Shown here piece by piece: positions 1 through 11,128 of a stretch of DNA of 64,000 nucleotides. Made by a program: the position numbers and the translations under genes. Origin of the DNA: Bugulina stolonifera (Eukaryota > Bryozoa > Gymnolaemata > Cheilostomatida > Bugulidae); the NCBI GenBank assembly GCA_935421135.1, contig OW285192.1, positions 12,665,501 to 12,729,500 on the forward strand. Direction: 5' to 3'. Positions within the stretch are counted from its first letter, which is position 1; the number at the start of each line of letters is the position of its first letter. The notes beneath the pieces were generated by a model. The model did no database searches and was not told the origin of the DNA. It saw nothing but the letters and a program-made list of their open reading frames with translations.

Positions 1-264
1 CATGTCTATCTGCATTGAGTCATTACTTCTTTCGAACATATAAAATGACTGTATATTACCATAATACGTCATGCAGTTGTACAGTATAATATAGTAGCAA
101 ATAGCCGGGTAAGATAAATCTAAATATTATGCATAACAATATGTGAGTAGACACAAGTCATCACATTACTTTTCAAAATTTGCATTAACAATCTTCAAAT
201 GCTGTTTGCAATGCCTGTAACCTATAGGGATGCATATAGAACATACAATAGAATGTATGAAAAC

Positions 265-2351
265 CTACGACAGCATAAATTCTCTAGGGGGCTCTCTAGG
301 CCCTTCCCTGCTATATGGAATCCTGCGTCTCCAATTGTCAAGAGAATTATCATCTTTTATGGGAACTAGAAAAATAAAAAACAATATCATTTGATAATTG
401 ATAGCAAAATTTTGATGAAATACTAGAGGAAGTCTAAATTTAGACTGTACTCAAATATTAGTAAGTCAAACGACAAGTTAAAGGGGTTATGCCAGGTGTT
501 TTAAGGTAGCATTAGGACGCACTCAGCTACATATATATTTAGTGGCACAATATATATTGAGTGCCTAGATATTTTGTTATTTGAGTACTGTAGCTATCCT
601 ATTGTTTGTGCTTTCCAGGTTATATTTAGAACAACTAGGCCACAACACAATGTATAGACATATAGAAGAACGCAATAATAGCCGCCGTCCGTATATAGTG
701 TGGCCAGATGAAATACCGGACCTACCAATAAAGGCAGAAAAATTCAAAAACTTGCGCAAGTTATCCTACAGCTATATTAGTAAACACTGTGGAGTCATTT
801 ATTTACTACTGTACTCTTTCTATGCAAACAACTTGAATTCAACAATTTTGCGTCTTCATAACAAAGTTGCGTTTGAAGCAGCATTGAATAGTGCTAATGA
901 GTCAAGCATGGGCAAGAGGACACAACTCCGCTTATAGTAGCACAAATGCAACAAACCCAAATAAGAGGTGTTGCATTGAATATAGACATAAACCACATGT
1001 CATAACCCCTTTAACTTTCCACTACATATTATTAAGCTGCATATTTTATTGCCAATATTGTGGACCGAAGCTAACCAACACACACCTCTAGATTTAGTAT
1101 GGGCAGTGCTTGACTTTTCTCTTTCTTCTTTTCTGTAAAAATAAAAGTCACAGTAGTAAATCAAACAATTTATTAATTAATCTTCCGCTAAGCCCACCAG
1201 ACAAAAGTCCGGTATCCTATTCTTAATGAACAGCATGCCTAATATATCTACGGCCTGGTGTTTGTAACAATATTGCAAGCAAAAATATATAGCCAAGTGA
1301 AATATTGGAGTAAAGTTTTGAATTCCAATTATTCTGTTTGATAATCGGGCCCTCCATATATTCAATATAAAAATTGGTAAATCGGTGAGATTCCAACATG
1401 ACACACTGACTCCTAAGAGTTACAACTTTACTAACTGTAGACGACATGGTGGCTAGCGAGTGTGGGCTAACACACTCAATAGATTAGCTCAGTTTACACT
1501 TACCATCTTAGGTTCAGGATTGATATACAACAACAGGCCATGGGCTATTTTAATTCAGCAAAACGTTTTTAGATCAATGCCGTAATGGTGTTTGAATAGT
1601 TTGGTCTATTAATATACGATTTAGTAGCTCATAGCAACCACCATGTGAGGCACGGTATAGATAACTTCTCTACTCGTGTCTGGCGTGTTGAGCCAACCGG
1701 AGTCTTACTTGAGTCACCAGCTATGAGCCCTAGCACGAGCAATTCACTGTACTATGTAAAGCAAGTGAATATTTATGAAACCAAGTCGAAGGAAGTTGAA
1801 ACTTGTTTCACCACTATGAACTAACAGTAAAAGTAACTATACTATGTCATGATTATGAATTATGTAAATGCAGTAATCATGTTCATAATCAAATGTAACT
1901 CCTACAGTGATTGGTCATAAGACTGAAATTAACATAACAGTAGATCAAATAAATATGAAATGATCGCTATTACATCTGTTTAGGTCTAAATATGTAATAC
2001 ATCATAATAATTATTAATATAATATTAGTGATACACCAATGATAACCATAATCATAATGTAGCCATGCAATGAATGTCAACGATTTTATAGCAATAGAAG
2101 ATTATATTAGTAAACCTATATTGATAATAGAATACAATTTATTAATTCAACTATTATTTTATAAATTAATAACCATATATATTAAATTATAAATAATATG
2201 ATTCATTATCATTAATAATATTATCATCTATATTGTATGATCGATATTTATTGACGTACATTGCTGTCTTCCTCTCTACTGGTGAACGACTTCTAGAACG
2301 TTGCCTGCGTGAGCGTTGAGGGCTTCTGCTGTGATTTCTTGGTCCCATCAT
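265..2351 (-). CDS. Candidate three-exon gene for a short RS-rich protein (79 aa)
   Basis: Exons (-): 2351-2260, 1132-1086, 365-265. Phases fit exactly (92+47+101 = 240 bases, 79 aa plus stop). Exon 1 begins with two adjacent ATGs and encodes an arginine/serine-rich head (HSRSPQRSRRQRSRSRSP), as in splicing-related nuclear proteins. Exon 2 is short, charged (KEEREKSS) and follows a strong pyrimidine tract and acceptor. Exon 3 also follows a clean pyrimidine tract and encodes an arginine/proline-rich tail (NWRRRIPYSREGPREPPREF) before TAG. No RRM or other fold is visible. Inference: a small nuclear RS protein; I do not recognise a family. It is divergent from the Kunitz gene 650 bp away. The weakest link is the GTACGT donor after codon 30. 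Without splicing there, exon 1 runs on as a 54-aa ORF. Extra micro-exons are possible. Confidence 0.42.
1133..2259. other. Putative first intron of the RS-rich gene; AT-rich
   Basis: Very AT-rich, notably 1960-2250 (TAATATTA-type runs). A possible extra minus-strand exon, 1544-1504 (HGLLLYINPEPKM, then GTAAGT), lies here but its phase does not fit the three-exon model. I see no other gene. Confidence 0.35.
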
Positions 2352-3003
2352 AAGAGAATTTGGGGTGTATAGGACTTACTTGCTACACCAATTTACAATA
2401 TTTAAGGCTATACGCTATATTTATATAATATTATAATAATGATTTAATCATAATGTTATAACAACAACGAATTTTGTAGATATATTCGAACGGAAGTTAC
2501 AATTCAACCTTGGCATAGACTTTGCGTCAAACAGGGCAACTCAAGCTTTTTCCTTAATTTTCGATACGTAAAATATTCTAAAGAGAGAAGATAACTCAAC
2601 GCTATTCACATTGTAAACAGAAATCTGAAGAGAAGATAACTTTTATCAGAGGTTTCTTTCGACCTACATGATTCTACATTGTACCTGCATATCTACATTG
2701 TACAGTGTATATCACATATAATATCAGTACATTTGCTATAGTCGACACAGTACATTTAGCAACTCACATTATTAACCAACAATTGCTAATCCTTGAAAGT
2801 TTAACCATGAAATATTTTACTCAATTACCATAAAATCAGAGATTCTCATCTTGCATACTGTAAAATATCTGAGGTATTAGAGGTAGTGACTGTATCATCA
2901 ACGACATTAATGATGATTGATAGATCTCTGTTTAGACTCTGATTAAGACTCACAAAGAGGCCAAGCTCTCATTCCCAGGCCCGAACAGATTTGAAGTAAG
3001 AAG

Positions 3004-3868
3004 ATGAATCTAGAAGCAGCGCCTATAATGATACTATTGAGTGTAGCAGTAGTGTGTATTCTCTCTACGGCAGCACAAGAGCAGAATACATGCAGCCTAC
3101 CTTTGGTGACAGGACGATGCAGAGCACGAATCATCAGATGGGGTAAACAGGGAAAAAATTGTGTCACCTTCACATATGGGGGATGTGAAGGAAATGCTAA
3201 CAATTTTGAGTAAGCAATAAAAATTTATAGACTTATTAACTTATTGTCATGCATTGTATATTATTGGCAGTATTAGCAGAAGCATTAGTATTCTACTCTC
3301 ATATTCATTTGACACATGCCATATACATGTGAAATTTATAAAGTTTAACTCGACATAGTAGTTGCTAGTTGGACTGCTTCGATGATAAGGTAGGCAAACA
3401 TAACGTTTTCTCTTTCAATTCATGTAATTATGTACATATACGTACTACTGCCTGTTTTATGTGTGTAATTTGCATGTAGAACCAAAGCAGAGTGTGAAGA
3501 AGCCTGTCCAAAAAAATCCCTCCCCAAGCGCTGCACTGGAACTCTTCAAATAGCCAGGATTAGACCAGGTAGTTGTACAGGAAAGAAACGTAGGAGAGTG
3601 TTTGTGTATCTGGATGATAGATGTTCATCGTTTAGAAAGTGTGAGGTCTTTGGGCCTAGAAGGAGGTGAGAACTATGTATACATTATAACATGTAGGAAT
3701 TTTATACAGTCATGGAATTTACTGCATAGTAAGGAAATTGTTACTATGAGGCATGAAATATTACGTTGAAAGAAGTCACATGACTTGTTCAGCTGCATTC
3801 TGGTTGTTGCACTGTATGTTGACAGATTTTTCAAGACGAGAGGAAGGTGCAGAAGAGTTTGTGGATAG
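3004..3868 (+). CDS. Secreted Kunitz-type serine protease inhibitor with an atypical second Cys domain (144 aa)
   Basis: Exons 3004-3209, 3480-3665 and 3826-3868; 435 bases in frame. Residues 1 to about 25 are a signal peptide ([18 protein letters not shown]). Residues 30-78 are a Kunitz/BPTI domain with six cysteines (C30, C39, C53, C61, C74, C78; spacing 8-13-7-12-3), the CRARIIRW loop and the [13 protein letters not shown] core. The residue after the second cysteine (P1) is Arg40, which in this family predicts inhibition of trypsin-like proteases. Residues 87-143 hold six more cysteines (C87, C101, C117, C123, C139, C143; spacing 13-15-5-15-3). They look like a divergent Kunitz fold with an expanded first loop and an arginine-rich face. 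The first intron interrupts domain 1 between its fourth and fifth cysteines; the second interrupts domain 2 in the same interval. That supports origin of domain 2 by duplication. Target protease unknown. Confidence 0.85.
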
Positions 3869-4123
3869 GAGTTCACTCACTAGTCACTGTTAGAGCTCAC
3901 AGACTTTTATATCCTGGAGTTTAGGGAGACACGGGCAGTCAGACATACCATGCATGTTAGCATACATGTATGCCTATGCGTATACATCTTGCGGCTTGCA
4001 ATAACCATTTGAATTCTGTACAACTTTCTTCAGATTTTGCTGAACCTAAACCAAGATTTAATAATTTTATTATTAGCCGCTGTTAGTCCTATGGTGTATT
4101 ATTTTCATTGTTGCTGCAATAGG

Positions 4124-4129
4124 AATAAA
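4124..4129 (+). terminator. Poly(A) signal AATAAA, Kunitz gene
   Basis: Canonical AATAAA about 255 bases after the Kunitz stop codon, the first good candidate downstream. Confidence 0.4.
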
Positions 4130-6394
4130 ATTTGTGAAAGAAGCTGTAACAAAAGAAATCTTTTAAAAAATACTACATGTTAAGATGAATGGTAATTGGT
4201 ATAGTAGCATATAATACATTATAATGATGATGAACAGTGCCTAGGCTAGTATTAGCAAAGAGATTGCAGTAAAAGTAAACTAATGGATATCTGTTGCCTA
4301 GCAACCACCAATCAATTAGGATCAGAATATATAGCCTTCAGTTAAACACATTGTACTAGTTATCAATCCATACTTGGAATTTAATGCAATGTCCATGTTT
4401 CTCTCTGCAATGTTTGAATCACATGCTACAAGTGGGCTATTGACTGCTGCATATATCTCTTGGTTTAAGAGGTCAAAAACTCAAAATTCACACTATAACT
4501 TGGTGCTATATTTAGAAGTATTCGTGGAACACTGTATTTAAATAAACATACAAGATAGCAAGAATTACTATTTAAACTAGAGACTGAGAACTACAAGCTG
4601 ATTAATAGACGCTCTGGGCGTTAGGCCTGGAACTATTTACTCCCCCATCTCTAGAAAATCACATTGTATGAATCTTAATTTACACAAAATACAAAATGCT
4701 GATTCCCAAGATGATAAGAGAAGGATAAGCAAACAAAACTTAGTTGATATTTATTGGTTGAATTGGAACCAAATATGTTTTATGCTAGGTGGAAGCTAAC
4801 GCCTCCCATAAACTCTGCTTGTATGTACACTGATTTAAGGCTAGGTTAGAACAAATAATGAAGAACCAGAGCATGTTTATTGGTGACTTGAAAGCAGGCG
4901 TTGCTGTTACCATGTATTCAGTGTATTTCAAGAGTGCAGCTGTGGAGCTCTGGTTCCTTCTGACAATATTGTGACATAACTAGCATACCGAAGGTACGTA
5001 TTGTAATGGTATTCTAATGGCGCAACGTTGAATAAAATCAAAAAGTTTATTTATATTATAACCATGAAATTTTAAAAATTGATGCTATTTTCAATGCTTG
5101 AATGCTAGAATATAAAATGTGTAATTGCTAACTGGATGTGCGTTAACATTGCTATAAAAAGAGGTGACTTGTGAGAAACTCCTTGCTGCTTTAACACCCA
5201 CTTTTTTCCCATCAAATATGCATGCATACGGAGAAAAACGAGTTCTCTAACACATTTTCATGAGTAATATGGCTGTGTTAACGTCTGCGGCATTTCAAGC
5301 GTCATCTCCGAAGATCTGAAAACTAATTTCTGACACACTAAAATTAAGTTGCAATGGATCTTATTGCTGATCTTAGCTTGAGATTCTCATTTAGTCGTCT
5401 TACATAAGAAATTTAAATATTGGTTAACATCGATTATGAGACCGGGACGAGGCTCAAGCTTTAATTGAAGCAGTTCCAAGTTTTAACTAACAATATAGTG
5501 CACCTGTACTTTATTGGTGACAGAAGTACATTGTATCGTCATGCTGGTCAGCGAAGGTAAAATTCTAACCATGTTTTTTTTAAATCTGTCATCTGATCTG
5601 AGATGGTTCATTGACCTAAGGTTAGAAAAATTGCAATGGAGGACAAATCAGCATTTAGGTGTGGCACTTTGTAGCAACACAATATTAAGAAAATATAAGT
5701 TTATAGAAATTTTACCATAAACTCCTAAATTGTGTTTAAAGTTTCTGTGGCCTAATGATGAAGACTATTTACAAGTAAATGTAGGTGGCATTAAAGTCAG
5801 TGTAGGTAGCTGTTTACATGATATTATATGTACATTGTAATTTAATCTATGAGATAAGAGTGGTGTGTAGGAGTTCAACAAGTTGCCAAGTGAAGTACTT
5901 GCAGAAGGTTCAGATAAACATATCAGGAGACTACAGTAAAATGTAAATAACTTACTGGGTGTGCCTACTATTTACCACACAATTTATTGTTTATAAAGAC
6001 TAGAAATTAATTAATCTGTAACCTTTAGAGTGTTACGTAATATAACAACCTATTAAAAGTCTCTCTACACTTGGCTTAGCAGATCTAAATTTAAATCATG
6101 TGCCTTTTAGTTTTTCTTTTATGAAATATGGTTTCTTTTGGTATTGACTTGACCTCATGCACGAATTCATTCAAAAATATCTCATCAGAATAGAGTTTGT
6201 TTTTGCCATGTGCAAAGAAATAACATGATTAAAAATTGCACTGAATCTTAAACTCTGTTTGCTACCATCTACTACCACAAGTTTAATGCTGATTATCAGG
6301 TGTACATAAATAACTGTAAATTGGTAAAACTTGATATAAAGGTGTGTAATCATGCTTGTATGTATGTGCAGTTGATTATTTATTAATGCTGTAG
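4130..6394. other. Intergenic region, no gene seen
   Basis: AT-rich DNA between the Kunitz and claudin-like genes. Short ORFs (for example 5514-5720) lack splice support and coding-like composition. The end probably includes a 5' UTR exon or intron of the claudin-like gene, because TGCTGTAG stands directly before its ATG. Confidence 0.5.
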
Positions 6395-9300
6395 ATGTCA
6401 GTAGAAGCGATACCTGAACATGCAAACAGCTCACACAACTACTACAAAGTGCGATGTCCATCTCTCTACTCTATAGTACAGTTTACCTGTTCATTAGCTT
6501 CATCTATAGTATTGGTAGTCTGCTTCTCCTCTACTCTTTGGGTTGAGACATTCATAGACTCCCCGCCTAGTCACTACAGATATCTGTCCGTCGGGCTATG
6601 GAAAGTTTGTTATTATGAAGATGTGCATGCTGCTGCCACGGCGACCAGGTGTGATAAAGTTAAATTTAAAGGTAAACGTATTGACTACTTGTATATTTTA
6701 TAGTCACAGTCACAGTCATATGCACATAAAGTCAAAGTTTTTTCCCTAACTGAACTAAGTCATATTCTGCTTTATGACATAAATATACAAGCATATAACC
6801 TAGGAAAAGATTAACCAAGAGGCGTCGCACGAAACTTGAAACTTGCAATCGAAGGGACTTGATAATATAACTTACCATCTTAAACTCATCAACACGCATA
6901 AAGTTCTAATCCCTTATTATACTAGGAATAGCTGTAGTATCTTAATAAAATATGTTTCAGACTTCACACTACCAGTACAGATATGTCAATGCCTTGCTGT
7001 CGCTGCTTCCTGTATTGCTGTAATGCTCTGCCTAATCCGCGTGTTCTACAAGATCTGCTGCTGCTGTAATATAACTGTTGAGGAGGATAGAATGAGTTAC
7101 GAGATGAGAAAATATCGTATTGTCTGCCACCTAATAGCTAGTGAGTCACATTTTACTTGACTGTGTGTTATAGAATCTCCACTGTAGTCTACTGTGAGAT
7201 TAGGGATGAAGGTAACAGTGCATAGTAGAATATTCTAGTGTATCCGCAGGTATACCAACATAATAGATATAATTGTAAGGTAGTGCGAGTTCGGGAACTC
7301 CAAATCAACTCAGAAACTGAAGTAAAAGGTTTGGAGACTTCAACTTCTTATTCATTCCAAATTTAACCTCCATGTTTAATGTTGCTAATGACCCTTCTGC
7401 ACTTTGCCGAAATTTCAGAGCAGTAATTATTTCCTCTCATCTGTTTTTGTTCACTTCATTACTTGGGTGTGAACGGGGACATGGTTGCGCAAAAATATTT
7501 TGCCTGAGAACTGAGGCAGTTATCTTGTAACCATTCAAGCCGTTTTATCTTTGTATCGGTGTGACATCAGGCTGAGTTAGCAAACATAAGTTCCGTTGCA
7601 AATGATGACACAATCGATTTCACACTTGTAGTTACACGGACATGTTATCTAAGTGTTAGGAAATTCCTTAAATAAATAATATTAAACCTATGCTTGTTTC
7701 ATTTGAATTTTGTGCTGGAGGGCAATTAAACAGTTACGGGGTACAATGGAGTGTTGCTAATATTTGTTCAGGCTTCCATATAGTAAAAAGATGGATATTT
7801 GAAGAAGCTCTCACAGATTAGATAAGAATGATGATGTTCACTGTATGGTATGCTAAGAATTCACATACGTAGCACTATTACCCCCTGGTTTGTACTCGAA
7901 TTAAACACTGCTATCTCAAATTTATCGGGATCATTCATTTCTTTTGGTTATTCCATTAGAGAACTGCTTCTTCCTCAACCAATATTTCCTGTACAGTTGA
8001 GAAAGATGCATACACACACTTCCTGTATGTATGTCAAAATTTACACACTAGCTGGGAGTCCAAGGGATTGACGGCCCTTTGGCGAGTCCGCCGCAGCGTC
8101 TCGGCCGACGGAGCTTTAACAGCTTATTTGGCTAAAATCCTGCATTTCCATTGCACCTGAGATCAATAAAATGAATTATCATGTACATGCAAAATAAAAC
8201 TTTATTCATGAAAAAATTATCACTTATAAGGTCTAGAGAATATTGTGGTAACAGGGAGGCCCAAGCTTGCTATAACATCACATTTTGGTCCCAAATTGAT
8301 GTACTCGCTATAGGCAGGCTGCATTAAATGGCTACTATTCAAAACCATGATGGAATGATGATTATAATGAATAAATAATTCGTCGAAAACTTAGTTGTAC
8401 TCATTCGTTCAAAGTAATCCACTGCCAGGATTTTATGGTACCAGCATCATAGCAGCACTGTATCAGCACCACACCAGCACCATACCAGCACCATACCAAC
8501 ACCATACCAGCACCATAGCAATACTAAACCAGTACCATACCAGTATATCCTAGGCTAGACCTGCCTTACCTAGCCTTTGAAATTTAAAGCAGCTCGGGGT
8601 ACGGGGTAGTGTTATTTCAAGATTCCTATTACTGCTTTTAGTCACAGATTTTCATTGCTAAGATATTGTATCTATTTGTAGGTAACAGGGACAAAATAAT
8701 ATAAATATTGCTATTGCCTCCATTGCTATAATGAACACATTCTTTTATGGCAAAATGTGCTTATACATGTACATTTTGTAGGTCTGTTTACTTCTATCCA
8801 TAAATCAGTAAAAATGTGGGCCGGTTTCCTTGTGTTTTTTCAAATTTATTGACACAATGTGCAGTTATGCACCGACGATCAGTGGGTTACCATGTATTCA
8901 GTTATGCATCAGTGTTTGGTAGGTTACCATGTGATATACTGTATACATGTAGGCCTACATTATTGTGATTGTATAGTTAGTAAATGTGTGTGCATCATGG
9001 TATCATTTGACACATATAAATATGAACAAGTATGTTGTAGAAGCATCAACAGCTCTTTGCCTATATAATATTATGTTCACATGTTCCGCACCAACTGATT
9101 ATCACATCAAATATGGTTATATTTATAAGTATTTTTTACAGTTTTAGGCATCGGGATAAGCATTCCCTTGTACATGTGTGAAGCCAACATCGAAGGAGTA
9201 GAACTAGTGAATAGTAATATAAACACAGCAACGGCAGATAAGGAAAGCACACAAAAAGTGTCTGAGACATTGCCCACAAATAGTACAGCACCTGTTGGAC

Positions 9301-9973
9301 TGACTATACCTGTCAACAACGCCACTACTACACCAGAAATGCTAGGAAACCATTCAGTGTTTGCTCTTGCATTATGGATGCAATTTGTATCATTTGGTCT
9401 AGCTTGCTTAGCCTTTACTTTGGCTTTAATAAAACACTCAAGAAAGAGGAAGGAAAGACTGGCGGCACCGTATACACTACCAAGGTATGTGATGATTAGA
9501 ACTTAGGCTTGATCTACCCCAAACAATTAAAATTAACAGTTTTATTTTGTCATTGCAACCTATAAAAGCAATCTCTATAAAAGAGTGTTGCAATATTATT
9601 AACCTAAACTCGTATTCATTATTAGCCTTTCTCGATATTCAAATTTCATACGCACAGACGACTCCATAGTGGTGCTGTTTGTGGAGCTTAACCAAGGCAC
9701 TAGGAACAAACAGCAATTTCTCAATGACTGGGTAGAAGGTGGAGTGTCACACACAGATAACATGTACTTAGAGACATGCAGGCATATATGTTAGCCTAAT
9801 ATAATGATTAATGTGCATTCTGTGTGTTTTATTACAGAAGGAAATCGAGGCCTGCTTTGACCATAGAGCTCAAATCTCGACCCCGTAGCGAATCACAGAG
9901 AGCGTTCTTCAGTCGACAGTCAAGCAGTGGGGCATTGACAGTTGGTTCACAGGATGTACCAGTGTCACCATAG
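6395..9973 (+). CDS. Four-TM claudin/PMP22-family-like membrane protein (311 aa)
   Basis: Exons 6395-6671, 6961-7140, 9142-9484 and 9838-9973; 936 bases in frame. Four hydrophobic segments: about 24-48, 96-122, 148-170 and 232-255. The first extracellular loop carries the family signature: W49, G67-L68-W69, C72 and C86 (W...GLW..C...C). The second outer loop is long, about 60 residues, Thr/Asn-rich, with N-glycosylation sequons (NST, NAT). Claudins usually have a much shorter second loop. A CCCC stretch after TM2 is a likely palmitoylation site. The cytoplasmic tail is basic and Ser-rich (RKSRPALTIELKSRPRSESQ) and ends DVPVSP, not a classical PDZ ligand. Members of this superfamily act in cell junctions, channel regulation or epithelial membranes. 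Which subfamily (claudin, EMP/PMP22, CACNG-like) cannot be told here. The start is the first ATG after a strong acceptor. Confidence 0.75.
7141..9141. other. 2-kb intron of the claudin-like gene
   Basis: Holds a GC-rich patch at about 8060-8125 and an 11-bp tandem repeat at 8441-8550; otherwise AT-rich. ORFs 7850-8071 and 8859-9068 look fortuitous. Confidence 0.6.
8441..8550. repeat. 11-bp imperfect tandem repeat (CAGCACCATAC)n
   Basis: About eight to ten units of CAGCACCATAC with point changes (CAACACCATAC, CAGTACCATAC). Intronic and read directly from the sequence. Confidence 0.85.
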
Positions 9974-10932
9974 CAACAGTCCCATACCATAACAACAACA
10001 ATTAACAGGGTTTCTTAGTATAAGCTTTTGAAAAACCAAGGAGTATTCCTTGTTTAAACAGTATATTATGTACATGTAGATTATTTTGACAAAGCACATA
10101 CACACATGTACATGAATAGCATGTTTCTGTGAGCTGCCCTACAGCCAGACGAAGTTGAGTTACCAACTCATGTTATAAAATGTATACAGATTGTTAGTCT
10201 TGCCTAATAACACCTTCTACCAGCGTTAAACTGCAAAAAATCAACAGAAATGGCAACAATTAGATGTACTGTTATGACAATGGTTTATTTTTTTTAGAAT
10301 GTATCATCATTTACGTACATTCATACATATTACATACAGATGCATGTACATAATTACTTATGAGTCCAACTTGCATGTAAATAAACTGGGGTTAATAGTG
10401 TGTATATAACCACCATCATCTGAAGATATGAACTGTATACTAAATGGAAGTTTCATATAATATGGTAGTTGGGTCAGTATAATATCATTAACTCCATCAT
10501 AGTTTGGCTACATGGCTACTAAAACATAATTATGTATATATACATGTTGTACATACATCAGTTGACTATGTTTATAATACCGGTTGCTAAACAAGAATGT
10601 GTAGAATATTCAAATTGACTAAAGCCTGTCAAATGCAAGGCATTGTACTCAGAAAATATAAGTATAGCGTATTGTAGTATATACATGTATAAAATATACC
10701 AGACACTATATAAAAGAGAAAATTAATAAGTAAAATGTGTATATATGGTACTCATTGAAAACATGATTGGATATTAACACACATTATAATACTATGAACA
10801 CAGAGGATCCAAAGATATGGTAATGTTGTTAATTGGTTGAATATTATGACTACTGAGAGTTGAGAGATGAGAATAAGGAGCTTGGAAAGCACTGCTCCAG
10901 TGTCGCACTGGTTTATGTTGTCTGTTATAACC
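9974..10932. other. Convergent 3' spacer between the claudin-like gene and RSF1
   Basis: Presumed 3' UTRs of both genes and AT-rich DNA rich in TACATGTA-type palindromes. No further gene seen. Confidence 0.5.
10380..10385 (+). terminator. Possible poly(A) signal AATAAA, claudin-like gene
   Basis: AATAAA about 410 bases after the stop codon in the convergent spacer towards RSF1. Other sites are possible. Confidence 0.3.
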
Positions 10933-11128
10933 TGCAAGCACTGCTATGTCTTGTCATTATAACATGCAAGCACTGCTATGTCTTGTCATTATAACATGCA
11001 AGCACTGCTATGTCTTGTCATTATAACATGCAAGCACTGCTATGTCTTGTCATTATAACATGCAAGCACTGCTATGTCTTGTCGTTACAACCTGCAAGCA
11101 CTGCTATGTCTTGTCACTACCACCTGCA
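10933..11128. repeat. 32-bp tandem array spanning the RSF1 stop codon
   Basis: Six units of TGCAAGCACTGCTATGTCTT plus 12 further bases, starting at 10933, 10965, 10997, 11029, 11061 and 11093, with a partial seventh at 11125. The sixth unit contains the RSF1 stop codon (CTA at 11104-11106), so the array begins in the last codons and runs into the 3' UTR. The middle units are nearly identical. Confidence 0.95.

Noticed and set aside
1177..1447. Minus-strand ORFs of 74-75 codons
   Set aside because: Acceptor phases do not connect to neighbouring candidate exons, and the sequences lack recognisable features.
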